46,257 bases of DNA, from the NCBI GenBank assembly GCA_017471185.1, contig JAFUVZ010000019.1, positions 1 to 46,257 on the forward strand, in the 5' to 3' direction. The DNA comes from Bacteroidaceae bacterium. Lineage in GTDB: Bacteria; Bacteroidota; Bacteroidia; Bacteroidales; Bacteroidaceae. The stretch's first letter is position 1; each line of letters opens with the position of its first letter. Below, one piece after another: positions 16,879 to 26,510 of the stretch. A program made the translations under genes and the position numbers. The notes beneath the pieces are model-generated. The model worked only from the letters and a program-made list of their open reading frames with translations. It did no database searches and was not told the origin of the DNA.

Positions 16879-18356
16879 GAAAAGAACTATTGGCGACCAT
16901 ATTAGTCCTGACGATAGGAGGCTGGCAAATACAACAAGTATCTGCACAGCCCCGTCTGGTGGTTTCACTCACCATCGACCAGCTTCGTACAGACTATATG
17001 GAAGAGTTCTCATCACTTTATGGCTCACAAGGATTCAAAAGGCTTTTGCGTGACGGCAAGGTCTATAAGCAGGTGAACTTCTCTTTTCATGCCAACGACA
17101 GGGCATCAGCTATGGCTTCGCTCTATACGGGTACTACGCCTTCTATCAACGGCATTACTGGTAGTGAATGGCTGGACCGCGAAACGGGACGGACACGGTT
17201 TTGTGTGGACGATCCTGACTTCATGGGTAACAATACCCCGGAAAGCTCCTCTGCCGCACTGTTGCTCTCCTCTACCCTGCCCGACGAACTGAAGATATCT
17301 ACCCGAGGAAAAGGACAGGTATATGCCATCGCACCATTCAGAGATGCTGCCATTCTGTCGGCTGGTCATGCCGCCAACAGCGCTTTCTGGATTAATCAAG
17401 AGACTGGGAAATGGTGCAGTACCACTTATTATAAGGATTTCCCTTGGTGGCTCAATGACTTTAACAGTCAGCAAGGTCCTGATCTAAGGGTTAAGGACAA
17501 GGACCGTGTAAACCGTTACCGTCGTTTACTGACTTCGCCAGTCGTAAATGAAGAAGTGAACAGACTGGCAGAAGAGTTGCTGGGTAAAGGCGATTTAGGA
17601 CGGGATGAATCTACGGATTTCCTGGCACTTACCTATTATGCAGGCACTTACCAGCACAAGTCTTTACAAGAGAGCGGACAAGAGATGCAAGAGGTATATA
17701 CAAGTATAGACAATTGCATCGGCAATCTGCTTGACGTGCTGGAAAGAAAGGTAGGATTAAGCCATGTATTATTCTGCATAACTTCTACAGGCTTTACAGA
17801 CCCTGTCTATAATGACTTGACAACCTATAACATACCAAGTGGAGAATTCTACTTGAACCGATGTGCTACTTTGCTGAACATGTATCTCATGGCCACTTAT
17901 GGAGCCGGTGACTATGTGGAGCATTTTTATGACAGGCAAATCTTCCTCAACCATAAACTTATCGAGGACAAACGTCTGGATATGGCAGACATTCAGCAGA
18001 AAGCATCAGAGTTTCTGGTGCAGTTCAGTGGAGTGAATGAAGTATATTCAGCTTACCGTATGCTGCTTGCGCCTTATAACGAACGTACAGAACGCAGTCG
18101 CAACGGATACCACCGCAAACGCTCCGGTGACCTGGTTATCGAGTTGCTGCCAGGCTGGAAAATCATTGACGAACAGACACAAGAGACACATATCACAAGT
18201 GATGCCGAAGCACCTGCTCCGTTCATCATTCTTTCACCTTTATATAAGGCAGAAACCATTTCCACACCTATCCAGGCGGAACGCATCGCTCCCACCATTG
18301 CCAGTGCGCTCCACATCCGTGCCCCAAACGGCTGTTCTGCTTCACCTTTAGAGTGA
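16875..18356 (+). CDS. PafA-like alkaline phosphatase family protein, probably inactive
   Basis: This 493-residue protein has a signal peptide (cleavage near VSAQ) and the alkaline phosphatase/nucleotide pyrophosphatase fold of the PafA type (RLVVSLTIDQLRTDYMEEF, YTGTTPSINGITGSEW, AAILSAGHAANSAFW). By alignment from memory to Elizabethkingia PafA, the nucleophile Thr is replaced by Arg 76. The metal-binding Asp of STDYVGH is Gly, the ADH pair is STG, and the late His is missing. Only Asp 35 and one His remain. It is therefore probably a pseudo-enzyme with a binding or structural role. Its start overlaps the DUF4105 stop (ATGA), implying a joint function. Confidence 0.85.
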   Translation: MRKELLATILVLTIGGWQIQQVSAQPRLVVSLTIDQLRTDYMEEFSSLYGSQGFKRLLRDGKVYKQVNFSFHANDRASAMASLYTGTTPSINGITGSEWLDRETGRTRFCVDDPDFMGNNTPESSSAALLLSSTLPDELKISTRGKGQVYAIAPFRDAAILSAGHAANSAFWINQETGKWCSTTYYKDFPWWLNDFNSQQGPDLRVKDKDRVNRYRRLLTSPVVNEEVNRLAEELLGKGDLGRDESTDFLALTYYAGTYQHKSLQESGQEMQEVYTSIDNCIGNLLDVLERKVGLSHVLFCITSTGFTDPVYNDLTTYNIPSGEFYLNRCATLLNMYLMATYGAGDYVEHFYDRQIFLNHKLIEDKRLDMADIQQKASEFLVQFSGVNEVYSAYRMLLAPYNERTERSRNGYHRKRSGDLVIELLPGWKIIDEQTQETHITSDAEAPAPFIILSPLYKAETISTPIQAERIAPTIASALHIRAPNGCSASPLE

Positions 18357-18382
18357 TAATTGCAGTTTTTTCACAAAAAAGA

Positions 18383-18394
18383 CTGATTAATCAG
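18383..18394. other. Perfect 12-base palindrome upstream of secA
   Basis: CTGATTAATCAG is a perfect palindrome 10 bases upstream of the secA -7 box, where a regulator could bind or the -33 box would lie. It might be an operator, or just AT-rich sequence. Confidence 0.4.
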
Positions 18395-18404
18395 TAATTT
18401 AATG

Positions 18405-18412
18405 TAACTTTG
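18405..18412 (+). promoter_or_regulatory. -7 box upstream of secA
   Basis: TAACTTTG matches TAnnTTTG and is followed by CAG. The leader to the ATG at 18471 is about 52 bases. There is no clear TTTG -33 box. Confidence 0.55.
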
Positions 18413-18470
18413 CAGTTTGTAAGCAAAGAGTATGCGTTTTTATCAACAGAAATAATAAAAAGATTACATA

Positions 18471-21400
18471 ATGGGATTTAATGATTTTTTGACAAAAATC
18501 TTCGGCAATAAGTCGCAGAAAGACATGAGGGAAATCAAGCCTTGGATAGACAAGATCAAGGCTGCCTCTCCAGAGATTGAGCAACTTGACAATGATGGAC
18601 TGCGTGCCAAAACGCAGGAAATCAGGCGTTATATCCAAGATTCATCAATCGAGAAGCGTGCGAAGATTGATGAGCTGAAGGCTCAGATTGAAGTTACCGA
18701 ACTGGAAGAACGCGAACCTATCTTCACGCACATCGACAAGATAGAAAAAGAGATTCTCGACCTGTATGAAGAGAAACTCAACGAAGTATTGCCACAGGTT
18801 TTCGCCATCGTGAAGGAAACGGCTAAACGATTCTCCGAGAACGAAGAGATTGTTGTTACAGCCAATGATTTTGACCGTGACCTGGCTGCCACACATGATT
18901 TCGTCCGTATCGAAGACGACAAGGCTATTTACCAGAACCACTGGATGGCAGGTGGTAATGAAGTGACCTGGAACATGGTACACTATGACGTCCAGTTAAT
19001 CGGTGGCGTAGTGCTACACCAAGGCAAGATCTCAGAGATGGCGACAGGTGAAGGTAAAACACTGGTGGCTACCTTGCCTGTATTCCTTAACGCCCTGACT
19101 GGTAACGGTGTACACGTAGTGACAGTGAACGACTACCTGGCAAAACGTGATGCAGAGTGGATGGGACCTCTCTATATGTTCCATGGGTTGAGCGTTGACT
19201 GCATCGACAAGCATCAGCCAAACTCTATCGCCCGTCGCAACGCTTATCTGGCAGATATTACCTTCGGTACTAACAATGAGTTTGGTTTCGACTATCTGCG
19301 TGACAATATGGCGACCCGACCTCAAGACCTGGTACAGCGCAAACATAATTACGCTATCGTCGATGAGGTTGACTCTGTGTTGATTGATGACGCACGAACC
19401 CCTCTGATTATCTCTGGTCCTATTCCTCAGAATGCAGACACCAAGCTGTTTGAGGATTTCCGCCCGTATGTGGAACGCATCGTTGCCAAGCAGCGTGACT
19501 TAGCTACCAAATACCTGGCTGAAGCCAAGAAGATGGTTTACTCTGAAGACAAGAAGGAAGTGGAAGAAGGATTCCTTGCTCTCTATAGAAGCCATAAGGC
19601 GTTGCCAAAGAACAAGCCATTAATCAAGTTCCTCAGCGAACAGGGCATCAAGACCGGTATGCTCGCTACTGAGGAAATTTATATGGAGCAGAACAACAAG
19701 CGTATGCATGAGGTGACCGACCCACTCTACTTCGTCATTGACGAGAAGCTGAAAAGCGTGGAACTCACCGATAAGGGTTTTGACGAACTGAGCAGTTATA
19801 CTTCTGACCCGAGTTTCTTTGTGCTGCCCGATATCGTGACACAGCTTGCCGAACTGGAGAACGACAAGACTCTGAATGACGAGGAACGTCTGGCTAAGAA
19901 AGATGAAATGCTGAACAACTACTCAACGAAAGCTGAACGTGTGCATACGTTGATACAGTTGCTGAAGGCTTATACCATGTTCGAAATCGACGTGGACTAC
20001 GTGGTATTGAACGGTGAGGTAAAGATTGTGGATGAGCAGACGGGCCGTATCATGGAGGGCCGCCGCTGGTCTGACGGTTTGCATCAGGCTGTGGAGTCTA
20101 AGGAACGTGTGAAGATTGAAGGTGCTACACAGACTTTCGCAACCATCACTTTGCAGAACTACTTCCGTATGTACCATAAGCTGGCAGGTATGACCGGTAC
20201 GGCAGAGACAGAGGAAGGCGAGTTCTGGGATATCTACAAGCTGGAGGTAGTGGTGATTCCTACCAACCGTCCGGTAATACGTAAGGATATGAACGACCGC
20301 GTTTATAAGACGAAACGTGAGAAATATAAGGCAGTTATCGATGAAATTGAGGAGATGATTTATCAAGGCCGTCCTGTATTGGTTGGTACCACCTCTGTGG
20401 AGATTTCAGAGACTTTGAGCCGTATGCTCTCTTTACGCAAGATTGAACATAACGTGTTGAATGCGAAACTGCACCAACGTGAGGCTGAGATTGTGGCCCA
20501 GGCAGGTCAGAGCATTGAGCGTACAGTCAAGAATGAAGACGGCACTTTCGAAACCAAGCGTGTGGGTGTTGTGACTATCGCCACCAATATGGCAGGTCGT
20601 GGTACCGATATCAAGCTGAGTAAAGACGTTCGTGATGCGGGTGGTTTGGCCATCATTGGTACAGAGCGTCATGAGTCACGCCGTGTGGACCGTCAGCTGC
20701 GTGGCCGTTCCGGTCGTCAAGGAGATCCGGGTTCATCAGTATTCTTCGTATCTTTGGAAGATGACCTGATGCGTAAGTTCGCTTCTGAGAAAGTGGCGCG
20801 TCTTATGGACCGCTTCGGATTCAAAGAGGGCGAAGTACTGGAGCATCCACTCATCACCAAGTCTATCGAGAACGCTCAGAAGAAGGTGGAAGAGAACAAC
20901 TTCGGTATCCGTAAGCACTTGCTCGACTACGATGACGTGATGAACAAGCAGCGTACTGTAATCTATGAGAAACGCCGTCACGCCTTAATGGGCGAGCGTA
21001 TCGGTATGGATATTGCCAATATGATCTGGGAGCGTTGCGTCAACGCAACTCAACTTGCTACATACGATGATTGCAAGATGGAGATTCTCAAGACATTCGC
21101 TATTGAGACTCCATTCTCAGAGAATGATTTCATGAACAAGAATAAAGAAGACCTGGCAGGATTGGTATTCGACAATGCCATGGCTCACTTCAAACAGCGT
21201 ACTGACCATATGAGTGAGATTGCTTATCCGGTTATCAAGCAGGTTTATGAGACTCAGGGGCAAATGTATGAGAATATCCTGATACCTATCACTGATGGCC
21301 GCAGGGTATATAATATCTCTTGCAACCTCAAGGAAGCATACGATACCGAATGTAAGGCTATCGTGAAGCAGTTTGAGAAATCAATCTTGCTGCATGTCAT

Positions 21401-21833
21401 CGATGAGGAATGGAAGGAGAACCTGCGTAGTTTGGACGAACTCCGTAACTCTGTGCAGAACGCACGTTACGAACAGAAAGACCCGTTGGTGCTTTACAAA
21501 CTTGATTCAGCCAAGCTGTTTGACGATATGGTGGAGGTCATCAACAACGACACCATTTCAATCTTGATGCGCGGTCAGATACCTATCCAAGAGCCACAGC
21601 AGGTCCAGCAGGCAGCTCCTGAAATGCGTCAAGACACAAGCCAGTTACGTGAGAACAAACAGGAAGTAACCAGTAGCACCGGTGACCCTGCTCAGCAAGC
21701 TGCGGCCGCCCAGGATACCCGTGAGCAGCAGAAGGCAAGCCCTTATGTAGCTCCTAAGCGTGTCGGGCGTAACGATCCTTGTCCTTGCGGTAGTGGAAAG
21801 AAGTTTAAGAACTGCCACGGGAAAGGACTCTAA
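18471..21833 (+). CDS. secA: SecA preprotein translocase ATPase
   Basis: This 1120-residue motor drives proteins through SecYEG. Walker A is GEGKT (193-197) within [11 protein letters not shown], the DEVD Walker B is at 298-301, and the second ATPase domain carries [11 protein letters not shown] and [21 protein letters not shown] in two adjacent runs. The C-terminal zinc-type motif [13 protein letters not shown] supplies Cys 1104, Cys 1106, Cys 1115 and His 1116. The length exceeds the E. coli protein (901), as is usual in Bacteroidota, because of inserts and a Gln/Ala-rich linker around 1040-1095. The start ATG fits the conserved [17 protein letters not shown] opening. It lies downstream of the DUF4105 and PafA-like genes but has its own -7 box. 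Confidence 0.98.
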   Translation: MGFNDFLTKIFGNKSQKDMREIKPWIDKIKAASPEIEQLDNDGLRAKTQEIRRYIQDSSIEKRAKIDELKAQIEVTELEEREPIFTHIDKIEKEILDLYEEKLNEVLPQVFAIVKETAKRFSENEEIVVTANDFDRDLAATHDFVRIEDDKAIYQNHWMAGGNEVTWNMVHYDVQLIGGVVLHQGKISEMATGEGKTLVATLPVFLNALTGNGVHVVTVNDYLAKRDAEWMGPLYMFHGLSVDCIDKHQPNSIARRNAYLADITFGTNNEFGFDYLRDNMATRPQDLVQRKHNYAIVDEVDSVLIDDARTPLIISGPIPQNADTKLFEDFRPYVERIVAKQRDLATKYLAEAKKMVYSEDKKEVEEGFLALYRSHKALPKNKPLIKFLSEQGIKTGMLATEEIYMEQNNKRMHEVTDPLYFVIDEKLKSVELTDKGFDELSSYTSDPSFFVLPDIVTQLAELENDKTLNDEERLAKKDEMLNNYSTKAERVHTLIQLLKAYTMFEIDVDYVVLNGEVKIVDEQTGRIMEGRRWSDGLHQAVESKERVKIEGATQTFATITLQNYFRMYHKLAGMTGTAETEEGEFWDIYKLEVVVIPTNRPVIRKDMNDRVYKTKREKYKAVIDEIEEMIYQGRPVLVGTTSVEISETLSRMLSLRKIEHNVLNAKLHQREAEIVAQAGQSIERTVKNEDGTFETKRVGVVTIATNMAGRGTDIKLSKDVRDAGGLAIIGTERHESRRVDRQLRGRSGRQGDPGSSVFFVSLEDDLMRKFASEKVARLMDRFGFKEGEVLEHPLITKSIENAQKKVEENNFGIRKHLLDYDDVMNKQRTVIYEKRRHALMGERIGMDIANMIWERCVNATQLATYDDCKMEILKTFAIETPFSENDFMNKNKEDLAGLVFDNAMAHFKQRTDHMSEIAYPVIKQVYETQGQMYENILIPITDGRRVYNISCNLKEAYDTECKAIVKQFEKSILLHVIDEEWKENLRSLDELRNSVQNARYEQKDPLVLYKLDSAKLFDDMVEVINNDTISILMRGQIPIQEPQQVQQAAPEMRQDTSQLRENKQEVTSSTGDPAQQAAAAQDTREQQKASPYVAPKRVGRNDPCPCGSGKKFKNCHGKGL

Positions 21834-21885
21834 ATTGGAGGATTGACATTAGAAGGCTTTTCGTATCAGCTAAAAGTAATGAATT

Positions 21886-22932
21886 ATGAAAAAGATACTG
21901 CTAACGCTATTCAGTCTGACGTTATGGGGATGCCAAAGTATAGACCAGTTGTCTATAGACTACCTGCTCCCTGCTGAGATGAGCTTTCCTAATCAGCTCA
22001 GACGTGTCGCTGTGGTCAACAATGTGCCAGACAGTGTTCCGTCACTTCAAGGCCAGTTCACTGATCTGGCAGATATGAATACGCGGTCGCTGTATCACAA
22101 GACTCAATATCTGGCTGGTGATGCAAAAGCCACTACAGAATCATTGGCGCAGGCATTAGCAGATGGTGACTACTTTGATACAGTCATCATCTGCGATTCT
22201 GCCCTTTACACACCCGGCAAAGAAGAAACCACCCTGACTACTGACGAGGTCAATACCTTAACACATCAATTGGGGGCTGACTTTCTTGTGTCCTTAGAGA
22301 ATATACAAATGCGCGTGGAAACGAAAGCCCAGCCAAATGTTTATCTTGCATTATTCGTTGGCAATACGGATGTCAAAGTTGCCCCGACTGTTCGCATCTA
22401 TATTCCGGACCAGAAGCCTCGCACAGCCATCACCAAGATTGACAGTATCTTTTGGGAAGGATATGGCGAGGAGATAAACGAAGCCATCCACGACTTGCCT
22501 AATCAGCGGAGGATTGTCAGAGAGGCATCTCAGTATGCCGGAGAATTCATCGCCAAATCCTTCGTACCATATTGGGAAACCGCTAACCGCTTCTATTTCC
22601 CCAACGGATCGGTAGCAATGCGTGATGCTGCCGTTGCCGTGCATGAAGACAACTGGCAAGAGGCTGTACGTTTATGGGAAAGTTCATATAATGGCACCAA
22701 GAGTGCAAAGAGAAAAATGTATGCAGCCTATAATCTGGCATTAGGCTGCGAAATGCAGGAAAAAATAGAAGAAGCTATTGATTGGGCTACTAAGGCTCAG
22801 CAATATGCCATGCAGGTCCGTCAGGCGGAGGTGGCTCAATTGGCAGGCATATATCTGCAACAGTTGAATCAGCGTAAGCAGAGTTTTGCCAGTGTAAAGA
22901 TGCAGATGAGGCGTTTTGAAGAAGATTTTTAG
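21886..22932 (+). CDS. DUF6340 family lipoprotein
   Basis: This 348-residue lipoprotein has signal MKKILLTLFSLTLWGC. It follows the DUF6340 pattern: DYLLPAEMSFPNQLRRVAVV near the N-terminus, a middle alpha/beta domain (LTHQLGADFLVSLENIQMRV), and a TPR-like C-terminal helix pair (AVHEDNWQEAVRLWESSYNG and AAYNLALGCEMQEKIEEAI). Family function is unknown. It starts 52 bases after secA with no clear promoter, so it may be read from secA transcription. Confidence 0.8.
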   Translation: MKKILLTLFSLTLWGCQSIDQLSIDYLLPAEMSFPNQLRRVAVVNNVPDSVPSLQGQFTDLADMNTRSLYHKTQYLAGDAKATTESLAQALADGDYFDTVIICDSALYTPGKEETTLTTDEVNTLTHQLGADFLVSLENIQMRVETKAQPNVYLALFVGNTDVKVAPTVRIYIPDQKPRTAITKIDSIFWEGYGEEINEAIHDLPNQRRIVREASQYAGEFIAKSFVPYWETANRFYFPNGSVAMRDAAVAVHEDNWQEAVRLWESSYNGTKSAKRKMYAAYNLALGCEMQEKIEEAIDWATKAQQYAMQVRQAEVAQLAGIYLQQLNQRKQSFASVKMQMRRFEEDF

Positions 22933-22964
22933 GTTTCTTCATGATACATTTGCATAAAAATGTT

Positions 22965-22972
22965 TATATTTG
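22965..22972 (+). promoter_or_regulatory. -7 box before the 147-residue protein gene
   Basis: TATATTTG matches TAnnTTTG and is followed by CCAG. It lies 24 bases before the ATG at 22997. A TTTG at 22949-22952 is too close (12 bases) to be a normal -33 box. Confidence 0.5.
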
Positions 22973-22996
22973 CCAGATATAATAAAGATAACGTTT

Positions 22997-23440
22997 ATGA
23001 AACTGAATGAATCATCATCCGCCCAGCTAAAGGCAACAATCCACAAAGCACTCAGCAGATATACTGCCGACGGTCAGAACTTTGTCACAGACATTCACTT
23101 GCAGACCAGTCCTGTAAGCGGTGAGTGCAAACTTTTCGACGATGACGACATGGAGTTAGGACGCACTACCGTTAAGGAATGGGTAGCTTATGAGGGTGAT
23201 GACTTTGATGAACAGGTAGAAGAGGTGCTTACCGCTATCCTGCACGAGATGAAGGATTCTGGAAGTTTCGACCAGCTACAGATCATGAAGCCCTACTCTT
23301 TCGTACATATTGACGAAGATAAGGAAACGATTGCAGAGCTATTACTCATGGATGACGATACCATGATTATTACGGACGGTTTGCTCAAAGGACTCGATGA
23401 AGAGCTCAATGAGTTCCTTAAAGACCTGTTATCCCGATAA
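22997..23440 (+). CDS. Conserved-looking acidic cytoplasmic protein, unknown function
   Basis: This 147-residue protein has no signal peptide or membrane segment and is strongly acidic (FDDDDMELGRTTV, GDDFDEQVEEVL, LLMDDDTMIITDG). Predicted alternating strands and helices suggest a single alpha/beta domain. The frame opens at a TTG at 22970 inside the -7 box, so the ATG at 22997 must be the start. I do not recognise a named family. It stands alone between the DUF6340 gene and a convergent terminator. Confidence 0.75.
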   Translation: MKLNESSSAQLKATIHKALSRYTADGQNFVTDIHLQTSPVSGECKLFDDDDMELGRTTVKEWVAYEGDDFDEQVEEVLTAILHEMKDSGSFDQLQIMKPYSFVHIDEDKETIAELLLMDDDTMIITDGLLKGLDEELNEFLKDLLSR

Positions 23441-23481
23441 TCCAACAAAAGAAAGCAAATTGAAATAACTTATAGATAGAA

Positions 23482-23512
23482 ATAAGGTGCATCCCGATGG
23501 GATGCACCTTAT
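23482..23512. terminator. Perfect 14-base-pair hairpin between convergent genes
   Basis: Bases 23482-23495 (ATAAGGTGCATCCC) pair perfectly with 23499-23512 across a three-base GAT loop. It sits between the convergent 147-residue gene (ends 23440) and tsf (ends 23537), so it can terminate both transcripts. U-tracts are modest on either strand. Confidence 0.85.
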
Positions 23513-23536
23513 ATTATCTGATATAATCAGCAATGA

Positions 23537-24529
23537 TTACTCAGCACGCAAAGTGAATCGCTTGAAATCAACGACTGTCAAATCCTTGTCGAACTTCTGC
23601 AGATATTCAGCTACAGTCAGCTTAGCATCCTTGTTGTATTCCTGCTTCAGCAGGCATACATCTTTGTAGAACTTAGCCATACGACCGTTAGCGATATTCT
23701 GAATCATCTGCTCTGGCAGGCTTGCAGCCTTCTGTTCAGCCACTTCCTTCTTGATGCGACGGATGTCGTCAGCCTGCTCCTCGGTAATCATCTTCTTCAT
23801 GATACCTTCGTTCAGGTGATCTTCATTCTCAGCAATGTAGAGGTTGTAGCCAGCCTTCTTCAAAGCAGCCTCAACAGCCTTGTTAATCTGCTCTTCCTTA
23901 GTCTTCTGAATAGCTACGCTCAACTCGTTGTCTTTAACTGACTGAGGTACGCTGTTCTCATCAACAGCCACAGGATTCATAGCGGCAATCTGCAGAGCAA
24001 TTTCATGACCAGCCTCTTCGAAACCAGCCTTGTTGAGCAGCACCATCGTGCAGAGGAAGTTCTTATTCATGTGGTTGTATGTAGAGATAGCGTCACCTTC
24101 CAGCACATTGTAGCCATCCAGTTCCATTTTCTCACCAGTGATACCACTGCGGTCAGTTACAGCCTCAGCTACTGTGCGGTCACCCAGCTTCATAGCCTTT
24201 ACCTCATCTAAGGTCTTGCAGCGGTTAGCCACAGCAAGATCCAAGATATCCTGGGTCAGTTTCACGAAATCTGCGTTTGTAGCCACGAAGTCAGTCTCGC
24301 ACTTCAGAGCAATCATAGCGCCAAAGTTGCCATCCACTTTCACCAGCACGCAACCTTCAGAAGCTTCGCGGTCAGAACGCTTAGCAGCTACTGCCTTACC
24401 TTTCTCGCGAATAATCTTCACAGCCTCATCAAAATCGTTGTTTGCCTGAGTCAGTGCGTTCTTGCAGTCCATCATACCAGCACCTGTCATCTTACGGAGC
24501 TTGGTTATATCAGCCATTGTTACAGCCAT
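23537..24529 (-). CDS. tsf: Elongation factor Ts
   Basis: This 330-residue guanine-nucleotide exchange factor for EF-Tu has an N-terminal UBA-like domain ITKLRKMTGAGMMDCKNAL and the EF-Ts signature CETDFVATNADF. The C-terminal region is typical (NEGIMKKMITEEQADDI and SLPEQMIQNIANGRM). Start ATG 24529 gives MAVTMADI, and the ATG at 24517 is an alternative. It follows rpsB by 30 bases, the usual rpsB-tsf pair, and is the last gene of the rplM-rpsI-rpsB-tsf unit. Confidence 0.97.
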   Translation of the reverse strand: MAVTMADITKLRKMTGAGMMDCKNALTQANNDFDEAVKIIREKGKAVAAKRSDREASEGCVLVKVDGNFGAMIALKCETDFVATNADFVKLTQDILDLAVANRCKTLDEVKAMKLGDRTVAEAVTDRSGITGEKMELDGYNVLEGDAISTYNHMNKNFLCTMVLLNKAGFEEAGHEIALQIAAMNPVAVDENSVPQSVKDNELSVAIQKTKEEQINKAVEAALKKAGYNLYIAENEDHLNEGIMKKMITEEQADDIRRIKKEVAEQKAASLPEQMIQNIANGRMAKFYKDVCLLKQEYNKDAKLTVAEYLQKFDKDLTVVDFKRFTLRAE

Positions 24530-24559
24530 AATTTTCTTTACTTCTTTAAGCGTTAATAA

Positions 24560-25402
24560 TCAATCCTCTTCCTTGATGAAATCAGCAGCCTTAGAAGCAT
24601 TCAGCGCATCCTCGTCACGCTTGTCCATACGAGCCTTAGACTTCCGAGCGCGCATCTTTGGAGCCTTTTCCTTCTCCTCTTCCTCACCTGCGGCTTCCAT
24701 GTCTATCTTCTCAACCTTACGCTCTTCAATACCTTCCTGCATAGCAGCGCAGCAAGCGTCGAGAATCACTTCGATAGACTTGGTAGCGTCATCGTTAGCT
24801 GGGATTACGAAATCGATATTATCTGGATTAGAGTTAGTATCAACGATACCGAACACTGGAATACCCAGACGGTTTGCCTCACGAACGGCGATATTCTCCT
24901 TCATTACGTCAACTACGAACAAAGCAGAAGGCAGGCGAGTCAGGTCAGCGATAGAGCCAAGGTTCTTCTCCAGCTTGGCACGCTGACGAGAGATCTGCAG
25001 GATCTCACGCTTTGACAGGTTAGCGAATGTACCGTCGTTAGTCAGCTTATCAATATTAGCCATTTTCTTCACAGCCTTGCGGATGGTTGGGAAGTTGGTG
25101 AGCATACCGCCTGGCCAACGCTCAATCACGTAAGGCATGCCAACAGACTGTGCTTTCTCAGCCACAACCTGCTTAGCTTGTTTCTTAGTAGCAACAAACA
25201 GGATTTTCTTTCCTGACTTGACGATTTGCTTCATGGCTTCAGCAGCCTCATCTACTTTTGCAACCGTCTTATTAAGGTCAATGATATGAATACCATTGCG
25301 CTCCATGAAAATATAAGGAGCCATTGCAGGGTTCCACTTTCTCTTAAGATGACCGAAGTGGCATCCTGCCTCGAGTAATGTATCAAAATTAGTTCTTGAC
25401 AT
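24560..25402 (-). CDS. rpsB: 30S ribosomal protein S2
   Basis: This 280-residue S2 protein has hallmark segments LLEAGCHFGHLKRKWNPAM near the start and MPYVIERWPGGMLTNFPTI, followed by PSALFVVDVMKENIAV and FVIPANDDATKSIEVIL. The C-terminal 45 residues are a charged Lys/Glu-rich tail (EEEEKEKAPKMRARKSKARM), longer than in E. coli but common in Bacteroidota. The 125-base gap upstream, after rpsI, carries a structured element that could regulate it. Confidence 0.97.
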   Translation of the reverse strand: MSRTNFDTLLEAGCHFGHLKRKWNPAMAPYIFMERNGIHIIDLNKTVAKVDEAAEAMKQIVKSGKKILFVATKKQAKQVVAEKAQSVGMPYVIERWPGGMLTNFPTIRKAVKKMANIDKLTNDGTFANLSKREILQISRQRAKLEKNLGSIADLTRLPSALFVVDVMKENIAVREANRLGIPVFGIVDTNSNPDNIDFVIPANDDATKSIEVILDACCAAMQEGIEERKVEKIDMEAAGEEEEKEKAPKMRARKSKARMDKRDEDALNASKAADFIKEED

Positions 25403-25448
25403 TGTAAAAATTCTTCTTTAAATCGTTTACTTTCTTTTTTGTTTTTTT

Positions 25449-25505
25449 CTAAACCAACCGCCGGGTAGCCTAAACCTACGAGTCCCGGTAGTTTAGATGC
25501 TAAAC
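25449..25505 (-). ncRNA. Structured leader before rpsB, possible S2 autoregulatory element
   Basis: On the minus strand, CTAAAC (25496-25491) can pair with any of three GTTTAG copies (25505-25500, 25475-25470, 25454-25449). Pairing with the last one encloses a second stem, CCGGG with CCCGG (25488-25484 with 25465-25461). The alternatives exclude each other, as in a switch. No U-tract follows, so this is not a simple terminator. An S2-binding leader is inferred from position only. Confidence 0.45.
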
Positions 25506-25527
25506 GCCAATTTGTTCCACCAGCACA

Positions 25528-25914
25528 TTAACGCTTGCTGAACTGGAATCTACGACGAGCCTTTGGACGACCTGGCTTCTTACGCTCAACGGAACGTGGG
25601 TCACGAGTCATGAAGCCTTCAGCGCGCAGGGTTTTCTTGTCTTCTGGGTTAATCTTTACCAAAGCGCGGGCAATTGCCAGGCGCAGAGCCTGAGACTGAC
25701 CGGTAAAGCCACCGCCATTGAGGTTCACCTTGATATCATACTTTTCAGCTACACCCAGCTTGTTCAATGGCTGCTTCACAACGAACTGCAGGATTGATGA
25801 TGGGAAATAGACTTCTAAATCTTTCTTATTGATGGTAATCTTACCAGTACCTTCTGACATGAAGATACGTGCAACAGCACTCTTGCGTCTGCCTAATGCG
25901 TTAATTACTTCCAT
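25528..25914 (-). CDS. rpsI: 30S ribosomal protein S9
   Basis: This 128-residue S9 protein opens with VINALGRRKSAVARIFM. It has the central GGGFTGQSQALRLAIARAL and the invariant basic C-terminus RRRFQFSKR, whose tail contacts P-site tRNA. It lies nine bases after rplM, the standard L13-S9 pairing. Confidence 0.98.
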   Translation of the reverse strand: MEVINALGRRKSAVARIFMSEGTGKITINKKDLEVYFPSSILQFVVKQPLNKLGVAEKYDIKVNLNGGGFTGQSQALRLAIARALVKINPEDKKTLRAEGFMTRDPRSVERKKPGRPKARRRFQFSKR

Positions 25915-25923
25915 ATCTTCTTA

Positions 25924-26385
25924 TTAGTTAAGTGCGTTAATATCAATGAGCTTAGGCTCCTGTGCCTGATGCTTGTGTTCTGAGCCTGCATAGATGTACA
26001 GATTACCCAGAATCTTGCTACCCAGCTTGGTCTTAGGCAGCATGCCCTTTACTACTCTTCTCAACAGACGGTCTGCGCCGTTAGGCTTAGCCAACAGCTT
26101 GGCAGGAGTAATTTCTCTCTGACCGCCAGGGTAACCAGTATAAGAAAGGTAAACTCTACCGTTCCACTTGTTACCAGTCAACTTAACTTTGTCAGCGTTG
26201 ATAACGATTACATTATCGCCGCAGTCAACGTGAGGGGTGAAGTTAGGTTTGTACTTACCTCTCAACAACTTCGCAACTTTTGAGCCCAGACGGCCTAAAA
26301 CCTGGTCTGTGGCATCTACGATAACCCATTCTTTGTTTACCGTAGCCTTGTTTGCAGAAATGGTCTTGTAACTTAAAGTATCCAC
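25924..26385 (-). CDS. rplM: 50S ribosomal protein L13
   Basis: This 153-residue L13 protein has the conserved segments WVIVDATDQVLGRLGSKVAK, HVDCGDNVIVINADKVKLTG and LLRRVVKGMLPKTKLGSKIL. The start codon is GTG (26385-26383), giving MDTLSYKTISANKAT as in other Bacteroidales. No ATG is available at this position. It is the first gene of the rplM-rpsI-rpsB-tsf unit, with its own promoter and a leader of about 120 bases. Confidence 0.97.
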   Translation of the reverse strand: MDTLSYKTISANKATVNKEWVIVDATDQVLGRLGSKVAKLLRGKYKPNFTPHVDCGDNVIVINADKVKLTGNKWNGRVYLSYTGYPGGQREITPAKLLAKPNGADRLLRRVVKGMLPKTKLGSKILGNLYIYAGSEHKHQAQEPKLIDINALN

Positions 26386-26505
26386 TCTAATTAAAAATTT
26401 AAAATTGTTACTACTAAATTCTCATCATCCCGGAGACGGTCTCGGCCAAAAGACCATATCAATCCGTTATGAATCAAACGCTTTTTATATTATTGATAAT
26501 AATCG
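26386..26505 (-). promoter_or_regulatory. rplM 5' leader, candidate L13 ribosomal-protein leader
   Basis: The transcript from the rplM promoter should have about 120 untranslated bases. They contain a hairpin with stem GGTCT (26442-26438 region) and AGACC (26455-26451 region). An overlapping alternative stem pairs GAGAC (26433-26437) with GTCTC (26439-26443), read on the plus strand. L13 leaders have been described in Bacteroidia; whether this one matches that consensus was not tested. Confidence 0.4.
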
Positions 26506-26510
26506 GCTTG

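Noticed and set aside
24462-24986. 174-residue plus-strand open frame across tsf and rpsB
   Set aside because: Its Ser/Ile/Phe-rich translation mirrors the two ribosomal-operon genes on the other strand.
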